Shown here: in pieces, positions 56,046 to 64,000 of the stretch
Numbering within the stretch: the stretch's first letter is position 1
Layout: each line of letters begins with the position of its first letter
Source of the DNA: Streptomyces sp. Tu6071
Lineage (GTDB): Bacteria; Actinomycetota; Actinomycetes; Streptomycetales; Streptomycetaceae
Assembly (NCBI RefSeq): GCF_000213055.1
Contig: NZ_CM001165.1
Span: 3,804,945-3,868,944, forward strand
DNA length: 64,000 bases
Reading direction: 5' to 3'
Made by a program: the position numbers and the translations under genes
The notes under the pieces: model-generated
Database searches by the model: none
What the model was told of the DNA's origin: nothing
The model's input: the letters and a program-made list of their open reading frames with translations, nothing else

Positions 56046-56134
56046 TGCCCGCCCCCTGTGACCGGGTGCTCAGGGGACGTACGAGGGCACCCGCCGGGGG
56101 ACCCGCGACCGCTCGACGACGGGGGCGGCGCCAC

Positions 56135-57319
56135 TCAGGCCAGCAGCCGTTCGATGACCGCGGCGACGCCGTCCTCCGTGTTCGGGTGCGTGACGGCGGA
56201 GGCGGCGAGGCGTACCTCGGGGTGGGCGTTGCCCATCGCCCAGGACCGCCCGGCCCACGTCAGCATCTCGATGTCGTTGGGCATGTCCCCGAAAGCGATG
56301 ACGTCCTCGGAAGCGATGCCGCGTTCCGCACAGCACTGCGCGAGCGTGCTCGCCTTGGACACCTCGCGGGCGCTGATCTCCAGGAGAGCGGTCGGGCTGG
56401 AGCGGGTGACGGCGACGAGGTCACCGACCGTGTCCCTGGCGAGCCGGAGGAAGGCGTCCGGGGCGAGGTCGGGGTGGTGGGCGAGGAGCTTGAGCACGGG
56501 TTCGGACTCCTCCGGCTGAGGCACGGGCCCCGAGTCGAGCCCGAGGAGCTTGGCGATCGGGGCGATGCTCGAAGCGGGATCGAGGTGGAGGGGCGGATAG
56601 CCCGGCTCGTGGTGGATGCCGCCCGTGCGCTCGACCGCGTACTGCGTACCGGGCGCGGCACGTCGCAGGCGCTCGGCGACATCGAGCACCGTGGCGGAGG
56701 GGAGGGGCCTGACCCGTACGAAGCGGTAGGGCACGCCGCGCTCCCGGTCGGGGGTGCGCAGGTCGACGACCGCCGCGCCGTTGCCGCAGATCGCGAGCCC
56801 GTGGCCGTCGACGTGCCCGGCGACCACGTCCATCCAGCGGGCGGGCCGCCCGGTGACGAAGAAGACGGTGACGCCCGCGCGCTCCGCGGCGGCGAGGGCC
56901 GCGAGGGTGCGCGGGGAGACGGTCTTGTCCTCGCGCAGGAGGGTGCCGTCGAGGTCCGTCGCGATGAGGCGGGGTCTGGGCCCTGGTGGGATCTCCGGCC
57001 AGGCGCGGTCGGAGACCGAGGGCGGCGCGGAGTGGGGGGAGCCGCCAGCGAGCCGCAACCGGGTGGTGACGGCGGCTCTCTCCGCGTCGGCCTCTCCAAC
57101 GGCGCCCGCCTCGCCGTTCGTACGGGCCGGGGGCGCTTCGTCGTCGGCGCACGGCCCCTCGGACGGCTCGGGGCCGGTGATCGCGCGCACCGGTGCGGGC
57201 TCGCTCTTCGCGCGGGCGCCGGACTGCGCGGACCGGGACGGACGGTTCGTACCGGGCTGGACGGCCGCAGGCCCTGCGGTCGGAGAGGTCGCTGAGGTCA
57301 CTCCGGCATTGTGGCGCAT
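56135..57319 (-). CDS. HAD-superfamily (Cof-type) phosphatase
   Basis: About 394 residues from ATG 57319; a GTG at 57301 is an equal candidate. The first 110 residues are low-complexity. The HAD core then shows motif I DLDGTLLRED, motif II FFVTGRPAR and motif IV GDMPNDIEML, with a Cof-type C2B cap between. Such enzymes dephosphorylate sugar phosphates or flavin mononucleotide. The substrate is unknown. It converges on the M23 peptidase gene. Confidence 0.83.
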   Translation of the reverse strand: MRHNAGVTSATSPTAGPAAVQPGTNRPSRSAQSGARAKSEPAPVRAITGPEPSEGPCADDEAPPARTNGEAGAVGEADAERAAVTTRLRLAGGSPHSAPPSVSDRAWPEIPPGPRPRLIATDLDGTLLREDKTVSPRTLAALAAAERAGVTVFFVTGRPARWMDVVAGHVDGHGLAICGNGAAVVDLRTPDRERGVPYRFVRVRPLPSATVLDVAERLRRAAPGTQYAVERTGGIHHEPGYPPLHLDPASSIAPIAKLLGLDSGPVPQPEESEPVLKLLAHHPDLAPDAFLRLARDTVGDLVAVTRSSPTALLEISAREVSKASTLAQCCAERGIASEDVIAFGDMPNDIEMLTWAGRSWAMGNAHPEVRLAASAVTHPNTEDGVAAVIERLLA

Positions 57320-57950
57320 ATGCCAGCACGGGCGTGCGACTTCCCGCACAGATGAGCCATTCGCGCCCCCTAAGAGCGCAACGCGCCGCGCGCACCCATG
57401 GGACCGCGCGCCAAACCCCGTGTCCTGGACAGACGCCGCTTTCCGGTCAGCCGGGCCCGGGGCCCCTGGGGGCGTACGGCCCGTACGCGCCCCTGCGCGG
57501 CGCGCCCATCCGTCACCCCGCTCCCCCGCACCCGCCCGCGCGCCCTCGGCCCACCCCGCGCGCCCAAGCGCCCCGCCCCGCTCCCGCCCGGCCCCGCACA
57601 ACGGCCCCCGACCTGCCTACCGGCCGCCTGCCCACGCACCGCCGGTCGGGTCCCTGGAGGGGCCGTCCCCCGGCGAGGCGGGTGAGGCGGAGGGCCGCTC
57701 CCCGGACACGGCCTTCGGCCACGGAGAATCGGCCGAAAAAGAGAGCGACCCAAACGGCCGGGCGGGCCGGGGACGGCTTGACGGGGCCCGCACCGCTCGA
57801 AAGATCAGGGAGCGCTCGACCCGTGGAGGCGTCTCGGGGCCCCACGCGCTAGCGTCGCCGCTGCCACTTCGGCCACCGCGTGCGTGGTGGCGTGCGGCCC
57901 GGGGCGCGTCCGCGCCAAGGACCCATCGTCAGGCACGGCCCTCACTCCCT
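57320..57950. other. Intergenic region, no gene seen
   Basis: 631 bp of cytosine/proline-codon-rich sequence between the HAD and LLM genes. Open frames exist on both strands but have no starts, domains or homology that I recognise. No strong hairpin stands out. Confidence 0.5.
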
Positions 57951-58847
57951 TCACCCCAGCTGCGCCAGTCCCTCCGTCGCGATGCGCTCGAACACCGACT
58001 GGTCGGCGGCGAAGTCGGAGTCGGCGATCGGCCAGTGGAGCACCAGCTCGGTGAATCCGGCCTCGCGCTGGCGGCCGGCGAAGTCGACGAAGGCATCGAG
58101 CGAGGCGAGCATCGTGGAGCGGTCGGGCGTGAAGGCGGTGAGGAGGATCTTGTCCAGCTCGGCGACATCGCGCCCGATGGCCTCGCACGCCGTGCCGAGC
58201 TTCGCGATCTGCCCGCGCAGCGCCGCGTCCGACTCTGCGGGCGTGCCCGTCTCGTACAGCTTGGGGTCGCCCGTCGTCACCCACGCCTGCCCGTACCGCG
58301 CTGCGAGCCTGAGCCCGCGCGGCCCTGTCGCGGCGACGGCGAAGGACAGCCGAGGGCGCTGCACACAGCCGGGGATGTTCCGCGCCTCGACGGCGGAGTA
58401 GAAGGTGCCCTCCTGCGTCACCGCGTCCTCGGTGAGGAGCCGGTCGAGCAGCGGGACGAACTCCGCGAGCCGGTCGGCGCGCTCGCGCGGCGTCCACTTC
58501 TCCTGCCCGAGCGCCGTCGCGTCGAAGCCGTCGCCCCCGGCCCCGATCCCGAGCGTGACCCGCCCGCCGGAGATGTCGTCGAGCGAGATCAGCTCCTTCG
58601 CGAGCGTGACCGGGTGCCGGAAGTTCGGAGAGGTGACGAGCGTCCCCAGGCGGAGCCGGGTGGTGGCGGTCGCCGCGGCGGTGAGGGTGGGGAGGGCGCC
58701 GAACCAGGGGCCGTCGCGGAAGGTGCGCCAGGAGAGGTGGTCGTAGGTGTACGCGGCGTGGAAGCCGAGTTCCTCGGCGCGCACCCACTGGGCGCGACCC
58801 CCTTCCGACCAGCGGTTCACGGGGAGGATGACAGTGCTCAGACGCAT
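57951..58847 (-). CDS. LLM-class F420-dependent oxidoreductase
   Basis: 298 residues from ATG 58847. The luciferase-like barrel opens with MRLSTVILPVNRW. It carries AAYTYDHLSWR, RLRLGTLVTSPNFRHPVTLAKELISLDDISGGRVTLGIGAGG (the signature strand-helix of the family) and AVAATGPRGLRLAARYGQAW. Actinobacterial members use reduced F420 or flavin. The substrate is unknown. Confidence 0.88.
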   Translation of the reverse strand: MRLSTVILPVNRWSEGGRAQWVRAEELGFHAAYTYDHLSWRTFRDGPWFGALPTLTAAATATTRLRLGTLVTSPNFRHPVTLAKELISLDDISGGRVTLGIGAGGDGFDATALGQEKWTPRERADRLAEFVPLLDRLLTEDAVTQEGTFYSAVEARNIPGCVQRPRLSFAVAATGPRGLRLAARYGQAWVTTGDPKLYETGTPAESDAALRGQIAKLGTACEAIGRDVAELDKILLTAFTPDRSTMLASLDAFVDFAGRQREAGFTELVLHWPIADSDFAADQSVFERIATEGLAQLG

Positions 58848-58947
58848 GTGACGACTCTACGAGGCGGCTCGGGCGCCCGGCCGCAGGCCCCGCGTGAAGC
58901 CGTCCGAGGCTCGTCCGTGCTCGCCCCGCCTCTTCGCGCCTCCGCGA

Positions 58948-58963
58948 TGTTTCACGTGAAACA
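58948..58963. other. parS site, perfect, in a 28-bp palindrome
   Basis: TGTTTCACGTGAAACA. Symmetry continues six bases on each side (ccgcga / tcgcgg; 58942-58969). It lies between the folD stop and the LLM start. Confidence 0.95.
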
Positions 58964-59035
58964 TCGCGGGGCCCCTCCGAAAAACGCCTCCCTGGAGGGC
59001 CCACCCGAGGGACGAACTCAAGCGGACCGCTTCCC

Positions 59036-59941
59036 TCACCCCCGCAGGCCCTCCCCGATCCCCGTCCCCTGCGCCGCCCGCACCACGTGCGCCAGCAGTA
59101 CCGCCGTCGTCACCGGCCCCACGCCGCCGGGGACGGGGCTGAGCGCTCCGGCGACGCGCGCCGCCGCCGGGTCGACGTCGCCCGTGAGGCCGCCGTCCGG
59201 GGTCGGGTTGGTGCCGACGTCGATCACGATCGCGCCGGGGCGGACGTGCTCCGCCGTGACGAGTCCCGGCTGCCCCGCGGCGGCGATCAGGATGTCCGCC
59301 TCGCGCGTGACCTCCGCCAGGTCGCGCGTGCGCGAGTGGCACACTGTCACGGTCGCGTCTCGGGCGAGAAGCAGGTGCGCGAGCGGCTTGCCCACGACCG
59401 TGGAACGTCCCACGACGACCGCGCGCGCCCCGCGCAAGGGGACCTCGTAGTGGTCCAGCAGCGCGATCACGGCCTCGGCGGTCGCGGGAGCGAAGGCCGC
59501 CAGCCCGGCCGCGAGGCGGCCGAGCGACAGCGGGTTCGCGCCGTCGACATCCTTCGCCGCCGGCACCGCCTCCGCGAGCGCCCGCGCGTCGACGCCCGGC
59601 GGCAACGGGGTCTGGAGGATCACCCCGTGCACGGAGCCGTCCTCGCCGAGTCCGCGCAGCGCGTCCCGTACCTCCTCCGTGCTCGCCTTCGGACCGAGGT
59701 GCACGACCTCGTGGAGCAGCCCGGACTTCTCGGCGGCGGAGACGAGGGAGCGCACGTACCAGGCGCTCGACTCGTCGTCCGTGGCGGTCACGACAGCGAG
59801 CTTCGGCGCGCTCCCGGCCTTGCGCGCGGCCTCGACGGCGGCGCGCGTCCCCTCGCGCAGCGAGGCGGCGAGGGCCTTCCCCGGCAGCGGGCGCGCGCCC
59901 TCGCCGCTCTCGGTACCGGTCGGGTTCACGGGGGCGTTCAT
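59036..59941 (-). CDS. folD: FolD-family methylenetetrahydrofolate dehydrogenase lacking the catalytic lysine
   Basis: 301 residues from ATG 59941. FolD family blocks are present: GVILQTPLPPGVD (Q110), AKDVDGANPLS, VVVGRSTVVGKPLAHLL (NADP site) and SPVPGGVGPVTTAVLL. In canonical FolD the catalytic motif is Y-V-x-x-K; here it reads Y62-V-R-S-L66, so the lysine needed for cyclohydrolase activity is a leucine. The fold and NADP site are intact, so it may be a dehydrogenase only. An FchA-like gene lies 109 bp upstream on the same strand and could supply the cyclohydrolase step (inference). From memory, streptomycetes also have a canonical FolD elsewhere. Confidence 0.88.
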   Translation of the reverse strand: MNAPVNPTGTESGEGARPLPGKALAASLREGTRAAVEAARKAGSAPKLAVVTATDDESSAWYVRSLVSAAEKSGLLHEVVHLGPKASTEEVRDALRGLGEDGSVHGVILQTPLPPGVDARALAEAVPAAKDVDGANPLSLGRLAAGLAAFAPATAEAVIALLDHYEVPLRGARAVVVGRSTVVGKPLAHLLLARDATVTVCHSRTRDLAEVTREADILIAAAGQPGLVTAEHVRPGAIVIDVGTNPTPDGGLTGDVDPAAARVAGALSPVPGGVGPVTTAVLLAHVVRAAQGTGIGEGLRG

Positions 59942-60050
59942 GGGGCTCCTCGGTGCGGGGAGGGAAGGGCGGTGCGGCGGGGCCGGGGGCGGCGCGAGCG
60001 CGCCCGGCGGGTGGCGCGCGGCGTCGGGTACGTACGAGACGCGGCCCGGC

Positions 60051-60716
60051 TCAGGACCTCAGCCGGTACCGGACCTCCGCGGTGACCGCCTCGGCGCGGG
60101 CGAGGAGGGGCTCGGTGCGGCCGAGTGTCGCGGTGAGGCGCTCGCGCGCCTCCGCGTCCTTGATGCCGCCGAGGTTGATCTCGACGTTGACGCGCGCGGT
60201 GCTCGCGGCGGCGCGTGCGGCCTCGGCAGCGGCGGCGACGTCGGTCACGACGTTCGGGTTGCCGACCGGCAGCAGCTCCTCCGCGAGGCTGACGATCCGC
60301 TCCGCGAGGGAGAGGAGCGCCGCCGGGGGAGTCGCCGCGCCGAGCAGCGCCGCGGCGATGGCCCCGGAGCGGGCGGACTTCTCCTCGGGGGTGTTCTTCG
60401 GCAGCCGGTAGGCGTCGGTCACCGCGGTGAAGGCCGCGGCGTCCTCGTCGGCGAGGGTCAGCGCGCGTTCCCGCAGGTCATCGGCCTCGGCGGTGATCTC
60501 CGCGAGGCGTTCCGCGTGCGCCACGTACTTCGGGCCCGTCGAGTAGCGCGCCACCATCGCGACGAGCGCCGCGCCCTGCGCCGCGTGCACGGCCGCCGCC
60601 GCGCCGCCGCCAGGGGCGGGCTCGCGCGCGGCGAGCCGGCCGAGGTAGGCGTCGAGCGGCGTGGTGCGCACGGCGGACACGGGCGTGGGGGCGTGGGTTC
60701 CTGGCGACTCGCTCAT
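60051..60716 (-). CDS. Cyclodeaminase/cyclohydrolase (FTCD-C / FchA) family protein
   Basis: 221 residues from ATG 60716. The early motif REPAPGGGAAAAVHAAQGAALVAMVARYS, with PGGG at 35-38, and the C-terminal helices (PVGNPNVVTDVAAAAEAARAAASTARVNVEINL) identify the all-helical formiminotransferase-cyclodeaminase domain. Stand-alone members include FchA, the methenyltetrahydrofolate cyclohydrolase. It is co-directional with the FolD paralogue, which suggests a shared one-carbon role. Deaminase and cyclohydrolase activities cannot be told apart by eye. Confidence 0.85.
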   Translation of the reverse strand: MSESPGTHAPTPVSAVRTTPLDAYLGRLAAREPAPGGGAAAAVHAAQGAALVAMVARYSTGPKYVAHAERLAEITAEADDLRERALTLADEDAAAFTAVTDAYRLPKNTPEEKSARSGAIAAALLGAATPPAALLSLAERIVSLAEELLPVGNPNVVTDVAAAAEAARAAASTARVNVEINLGGIKDAEARERLTATLGRTEPLLARAEAVTAEVRYRLRS

Positions 60717-60797
60717 GGGGCGATTCTTCCGTGCGGGGCGACGGCTTCGGGGGTTTTCCGGTCCGTTTTGACGGCGCATGGCTCGGCTGACGGCCAC

Positions 60798-61442
60798 TCA
60801 GCCGACGTGCGGTCCCGGGAGATACAGGTACTGCGGCGGTACGTGCGCGGTGAGCCAGACGCCGTTGCCCGAGCGCAGGAACGCGGCCCCGTCCTCGTAC
60901 AACTGCCCCGCGCGCACCGTGAGGACGACGGGCCTGCCGCGCCGCGCACCGACCCGGCGCGCGGTCTCGCGGTCGGCCGAGAGGTGCACGTGGTGGCGTG
61001 TCATGGGCCGGAGCCCTTCCGCGCGGATCGCGGCGAGCGCGGCGGGCCGGGTGCCGTGGAAGAGGTACGGCGGCGGCGTGAGCGGTTCGAGACCGAGGTC
61101 GACGGGGACCGAGTGGCCCTGCTGGGCGCGGATGCGGTCGCCTTCGACGGCGAAGCGGCGCTTGTCGTTGCCCGCGACGACGCGCGCGAGATCCGCGCGC
61201 GTCGCGGGCAGTCCCTCGCGGGCCGCCGCGTCCAGGAGAGGGCCGATGCCGGTCCATCCGGCGTGGTCGAGCGTGATGCCGATGCGGTCCGGGGCGTGGC
61301 GCAGGTGACGGGAGAGGAAGCGGGAGAGGGCGACGAGGCGGCGGTCGAAGGGCGCGGTGAGAGCGTCGTCGGGCACAGCCTCGCCCTCGGGCCCGCCCGT
61401 GGTCGGCCTCGGCGATTCGTTCGACACACGACTCTCGTTCAT
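60798..61442 (-). CDS. kptA: RNA 2'-phosphotransferase, Tpt1/KptA family
   Basis: 214 residues from ATG 61442. The first 35 residues are a variable extension. Family motifs follow in order: LSRFLSRHLRHAPDRIGI, AGNDKRRFAVEGDRIRAQQGHSVPVDL, YLFHGTRPAALAAIRAEGL and RHHVHLSADRETARRVGARRG. These hold the Arg-His-Arg-Arg residues that act on RNA 2'-phosphate with NAD+. Bacteria lack the tRNA splicing pathway this enzyme serves in yeast, so its role here is unclear. It lies 81 bp upstream of the FchA-like gene on the same strand. Confidence 0.9.
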   Translation of the reverse strand: MNESRVSNESPRPTTGGPEGEAVPDDALTAPFDRRLVALSRFLSRHLRHAPDRIGITLDHAGWTGIGPLLDAAAREGLPATRADLARVVAGNDKRRFAVEGDRIRAQQGHSVPVDLGLEPLTPPPYLFHGTRPAALAAIRAEGLRPMTRHHVHLSADRETARRVGARRGRPVVLTVRAGQLYEDGAAFLRSGNGVWLTAHVPPQYLYLPGPHVG

Positions 61443-61511
61443 GCCTATCAGCAGACCATCGGATCAGTAGGATCGCACCGCGTTTTTACCTCACTCGTAT
61501 GGCTGAACAGG

Positions 61512-61570
61512 TTTGATCCACAAGCAACTCGACTTATCCACAGGCATATTGGCTTGGCTGTGGATAAGTC
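61512..61570. promoter_or_regulatory. DnaA-box pair between kptA and the alpha/beta hydrolase
   Basis: TTATCCACA at 61534-61542 and its exact reverse at 61559-61567 lie in a 13-bp perfect inverted repeat (gacttatccacag) with a 14-bp spacer. TGATCCACA at 61514-61522 is a third, weaker box. The stretch is AT-richer than its surroundings. It resembles the high-affinity DnaA-titrating clusters known near the S. coelicolor origin. Confidence 0.72.
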
Positions 61571-61679
61571 GTATGGCTTTTGCGGCACTTGTCCAAGTAT
61601 GCGCCTATGGTGAGCAGTTACGTGACACGCCATCAACAGGAGGTGTGGAAAGCCTCCTTGGCCTGCTCGCGCCGTCCCC

Positions 61680-62939
61680 TCAGTCCTTGTCCTCCCCCAA
61701 CTCCTCGTGCTCCGCGACGAAGTCGGCGATCCACCCGGCGAGCAGCTTGGGCCGGGAGCGGGGCAGCCAGTGCTTGGCCGGGACGGCACGGCGGCGCAGC
61801 CCGCGCGGGGTCCAGTCGCCGACCTTGTCGTAGAGGTACGGGGAGAGGAAGGCGTCGCGCGTGGGGATGACGAGTTGCACGGGGACGTGCGCGAAGGCGT
61901 CCGGGCGCGGCCTGCGCAGCCGGGGCAGGATGTTGTCCCGGTAGAGCCACGCGCCGTTCGCGGCGTCGGAGGGGAGCGAGGCGGTCGGGTACGCGGTCGA
62001 GCTGAGCTTCTCGGCGCGGCGCAGCACGCGCGGCCAGGCCCGGCCGAGCGGGCCCCGCCAGGCGAGTTCGGGCAGCCGGGGCAGGTGGAGGGCGCCGATG
62101 TACCAGGACTTGAGGCCCTGGTCGACGAGCTGGAGCAGTCCCTCGGGGCTCGGGTGCCTGCCGCGCCTCGCGTACCAGTGGCCCAGGTGGTCGAGCGAGG
62201 GGCCGGAGATCGACGTGAACGAGGCGATCCGGCCCTGCGTACGGCCCACGGTGGCGAACTCCCAGCCCTGCACGGAGCCCCAGTCGTGGCCGACCAGGTG
62301 CACGGGCCGCGTGGGGCTCACCGCGTGCGCGACGGCGAGGAAGTCGTCGGTGAGCTTCGGGAGCGTGAAGCCGCCGCGCAGGGGCAGCGGCGCGGTCGAA
62401 CCGCCGTGCCCGCGCACGTCGTACGTGACGACGTGGAAGCGGTCCGCGAGGAACTCCGCGACCTCCTCCCACACCTCCTGCGAGTCCGGGTAGCCGTGCA
62501 CGAGCAGCACGGTGGGCCGCGCCGCGTCCCCGCGTGCGAGCACCCGCAGCCGCACGCCGCCGGTCTCGACCCAGCTCTCGCGGACGTCGGCGGGGGGCGG
62601 GGCGGACGGGTCTCCGCCGGGGGCCGCGCCGGCGCGCTCACGGTCCGGGCGGCCGGTCGGGCTCGTACGGTCCGCGTCGTTCGTGGCGCCCGCGCCGTCG
62701 CCCGCCTCGTTCGTACGGTCCGCGTCTGCCGTCTGGTCCGGGGTGCCCGCGTCGTTCGTACGGTCCGCGCCGCCTTTACGGTCCCCGCCCCCGCTGGCCG
62801 TGCCCGTACCGTCCGCCGCTTCGGCGTCCCGGCCCGTACCGTCTTCCGCTCGTCGCTCCGGCACCCTGCCCCCTGGTCCCTCCGGCGGACCCGGGCGGGT
62901 CCGGCTCGGTGACGACCGTCGCAACCCTGTGCCGTCCAC
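61680..62939 (-). CDS. Alpha/beta hydrolase, epoxide-hydrolase-like
   Basis: Up to 419 residues from GTG 62939; the true start may be later, near the PADVRESWVETGG region. Residues 1-110 are low-complexity with repeated ADRTN/TNDA motifs encoded by repeated DNA. The hydrolase core has the oxyanion motif VLLVHGYPDSQEVW, the nucleophile elbow GHDWGS (Asp nucleophile, as in epoxide hydrolases and haloalkane dehalogenases), a cap domain, and a C-terminal histidine in AKHWLPRSRP. The substrate is unknown. Confidence 0.82.
   Translation of the reverse strand: MDGTGLRRSSPSRTRPGPPEGPGGRVPERRAEDGTGRDAEAADGTGTASGGGDRKGGADRTNDAGTPDQTADADRTNEAGDGAGATNDADRTSPTGRPDRERAGAAPGGDPSAPPPADVRESWVETGGVRLRVLARGDAARPTVLLVHGYPDSQEVWEEVAEFLADRFHVVTYDVRGHGGSTAPLPLRGGFTLPKLTDDFLAVAHAVSPTRPVHLVGHDWGSVQGWEFATVGRTQGRIASFTSISGPSLDHLGHWYARRGRHPSPEGLLQLVDQGLKSWYIGALHLPRLPELAWRGPLGRAWPRVLRRAEKLSSTAYPTASLPSDAANGAWLYRDNILPRLRRPRPDAFAHVPVQLVIPTRDAFLSPYLYDKVGDWTPRGLRRRAVPAKHWLPRSRPKLLAGWIADFVAEHEELGEDKD
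62668..62767. repeat. Short direct repeats in the hydrolase 5' end
   Basis: tcgttcgtacggtccgcg occurs at 62707 and 62750, with a close copy near 62667 (tcgtacggtccgcgtcg). They encode the repeated ADRTN motifs of the N-terminal extension. Confidence 0.7.
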
Positions 62940-63058
62940 GTCAAGCCCCGGTTGTTACCGGTGGAAACCCCGGGGGAGCTGCGGAAACCTTTCGGCACCG
63001 GTGCGGCGGGGGCGAAACCGCAGGCCGGAGCGGTCGCCTCCACCCCTTCCCCTTGGGG

Positions 63059-63070
63059 ACCCCTAGGGGT
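63059..63070. promoter_or_regulatory. Palindrome ACCCCTAGGGGT upstream of the ABC gene
   Basis: A 12-bp perfect palindrome, 81 bp before the ABC ATPase start. The 13-mer cccctaggggtac here (63060-63072) also occurs at 32832-32844, upstream of the DUF5326 gene. Confidence 0.5.
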
Positions 63071-63150
63071 ACCCGTAGTACCCGAGAGGGACCCGAAGAC
63101 CAATCCACAGGTTGACGACGGGTGTGGCCCGGCCCACTAGCGTCGTTTCC

Positions 63151-64000
63151 GTGACTGTGATCGCGACCGAAAGCCTGAGCAAGCGGTACCCCAAGGTGAC
63201 CGCACTCGACCGGCTCACCGTGGAGGTCGGGCCCGGGGTGACCGGGCTCGTCGGCTCCAACGGGGCCGGAAAATCCACCCTGATCAAGATCCTCCTCGGC
63301 CTCTCCCCGGCCACCGAGGGTCGTGCCGCCGTGCTCGGACTCGATGTCGCGAGCCAGGGCGGCGAGATCCGCCGCCGCGTCGGCTACATGCCGGAGCACG
63401 ACTGCCTGCCACCCGACGTCTCGGCGACCGAGTTCGTCGTCCACATGGCGCGCATGGCCGGGCTTCCCGCCACCGCCGCGCGCGAGCGCACGGCCGACAC
63501 CCTGCGCCACGTCGGCCTCTACGAAGAGCGCTACCGCCCCATGGGCGGCTACTCGACGGGCATGAAGCAGCGCGTCAAGCTCGCGCAGGCCCTCGTCCAC
63601 GACCCGGAGCTCGTCTTCCTGGACGAGCCGACCAACGGGCTCGACCCCGTCGGCAGGGACGACATGCTCGGCCTCATCCGCCGGGTGCACGCCGATTTCG
63701 GCATCTCCGTCCTCGTCACCTCGCACCTGCTCGGTGAGCTGGAGCGCACGTGCGACCACGTCGTCGTGATCGACGGCGGCACCCTGCTCCGCTCCAGCTC
63801 CACGAGCGACTTCACGCAGACCACGACGACCCTGGCCGTCGAGGTCACGGACTCCGACGCGCACCCGGACGGCACCAAGGCCCTGCGCGAGGCGCTGACC
63901 GCCGCCGGGGTCGCCCTCGACAAGGGGCCCGCCGAGCAGGGTCTGCCGGGCGCGGGCCACATCCTGCTCCTCGAGGCCGCGGGCGAGCAGACGTACGACC
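63151..64000 (+). CDS. ABC transporter ATP-binding protein, N-terminal part
   Basis: The gene starts at GTG 63151, 7 bp after a TAGCGT -10-like hexamer, so its message is probably leaderless. It runs off the window after 283 codons. All ATPase motifs are visible: Walker A GSNGAGKST, the signature-like YSTGMKQRVKLAQAL, Walker B LVFLDEPTNGLDP and the H-loop VTSHLLGELE. It is the energising subunit of a two-gene export-type ABC system; the membrane partner should lie just outside the window. The substrate is unknown. Confidence 0.9.
   Translation, partial: MTVIATESLSKRYPKVTALDRLTVEVGPGVTGLVGSNGAGKSTLIKILLGLSPATEGRAAVLGLDVASQGGEIRRRVGYMPEHDCLPPDVSATEFVVHMARMAGLPATAARERTADTLRHVGLYEERYRPMGGYSTGMKQRVKLAQALVHDPELVFLDEPTNGLDPVGRDDMLGLIRRVHADFGISVLVTSHLLGELERTCDHVVVIDGGTLLRSSSTSDFTQTTTTLAVEVTDSDAHPDGTKALREALTAAGVALDKGPAEQGLPGAGHILLLEAAGEQTYD

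Overview
The window is chromosomal DNA from a Streptomyces (phylum Actinomycetota). The evidence is very high GC with strong third-position GC bias, frequent GTG starts, the sporulation gene ssgA, and many copies of the parS centromere site (consensus TGTTTCACGTGAAACA). From memory, the gene order follows the Streptomyces coelicolor origin-proximal core from about SCO3894 (murJ/mviN) to SCO3958, which places the window beside oriC. oriC, dnaA, parA and parB themselves are not in the window and would lie off its left end. I cannot name the species.

Layout. 1-5.3 kb: murJ (cut by the window edge), a DUF6049 exported protein, and divergent cca. 5.4-9 kb: an MFS exporter, ino1, and a PadR repressor with a 35-bp perfect palindromic operator. 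9.1-16.7 kb: cell-envelope genes (class A PBP, GT87 membrane glycosyltransferase, FemX-type lipid II amino-acid ligase, alanine-racemase-like protein). 17.0-18.7 kb: the rpsF-ssb-rpsR-rplI operon. 19-22.3 kb: a MATE exporter and dnaB, with a DnaA-box cluster between them. 22.6-35.8 kb: mixed accessory and core genes (VanX-type dipeptidase, beta-lactamase-fold hydrolase, acetyltransferases, MarR and LysR regulators, Nudix hydrolase, PLP lyase, cupin, ssgA, YibE/F). 35.9-37.8 kb: TPP riboswitch and thiC. 38-48 kb: small membrane proteins, a metallophosphoesterase, a LacI regulator and a HisC-like aminotransferase. These last genes are separated by two gene-free fields of about 2 kb made of degenerate repeats. 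48-54.6 kb: a Rex-type operator and cydA-cydB-cydCD (cytochrome bd oxidase and its assembly exporter). 54.6-64 kb: a dense parS cluster, an M23 peptidase, a HAD phosphatase, an F420-type oxidoreductase, a one-carbon folate pair (unusual FolD plus an FchA-like protein), kptA, a second DnaA-box pair, an alpha/beta hydrolase, and an ABC ATPase cut by the window edge.

How it fits together. The region combines replication and segregation functions (dnaB, ssb, 26 parS or parS-like sites, two DnaA-box clusters) with cell-wall growth and sporulation genes (murJ, PBP, femX, ssgA) and respiration under redox control. The parS sites are almost all intergenic and clustered, as expected of the ParB-loaded origin domain. 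The least explained parts are the two repeat fields (about 41.5-43.1 and 45.9-47.9 kb), the FolD paralogue lacking its catalytic lysine beside a possible stand-alone cyclohydrolase, and ssgA without its usual neighbour ssgR.
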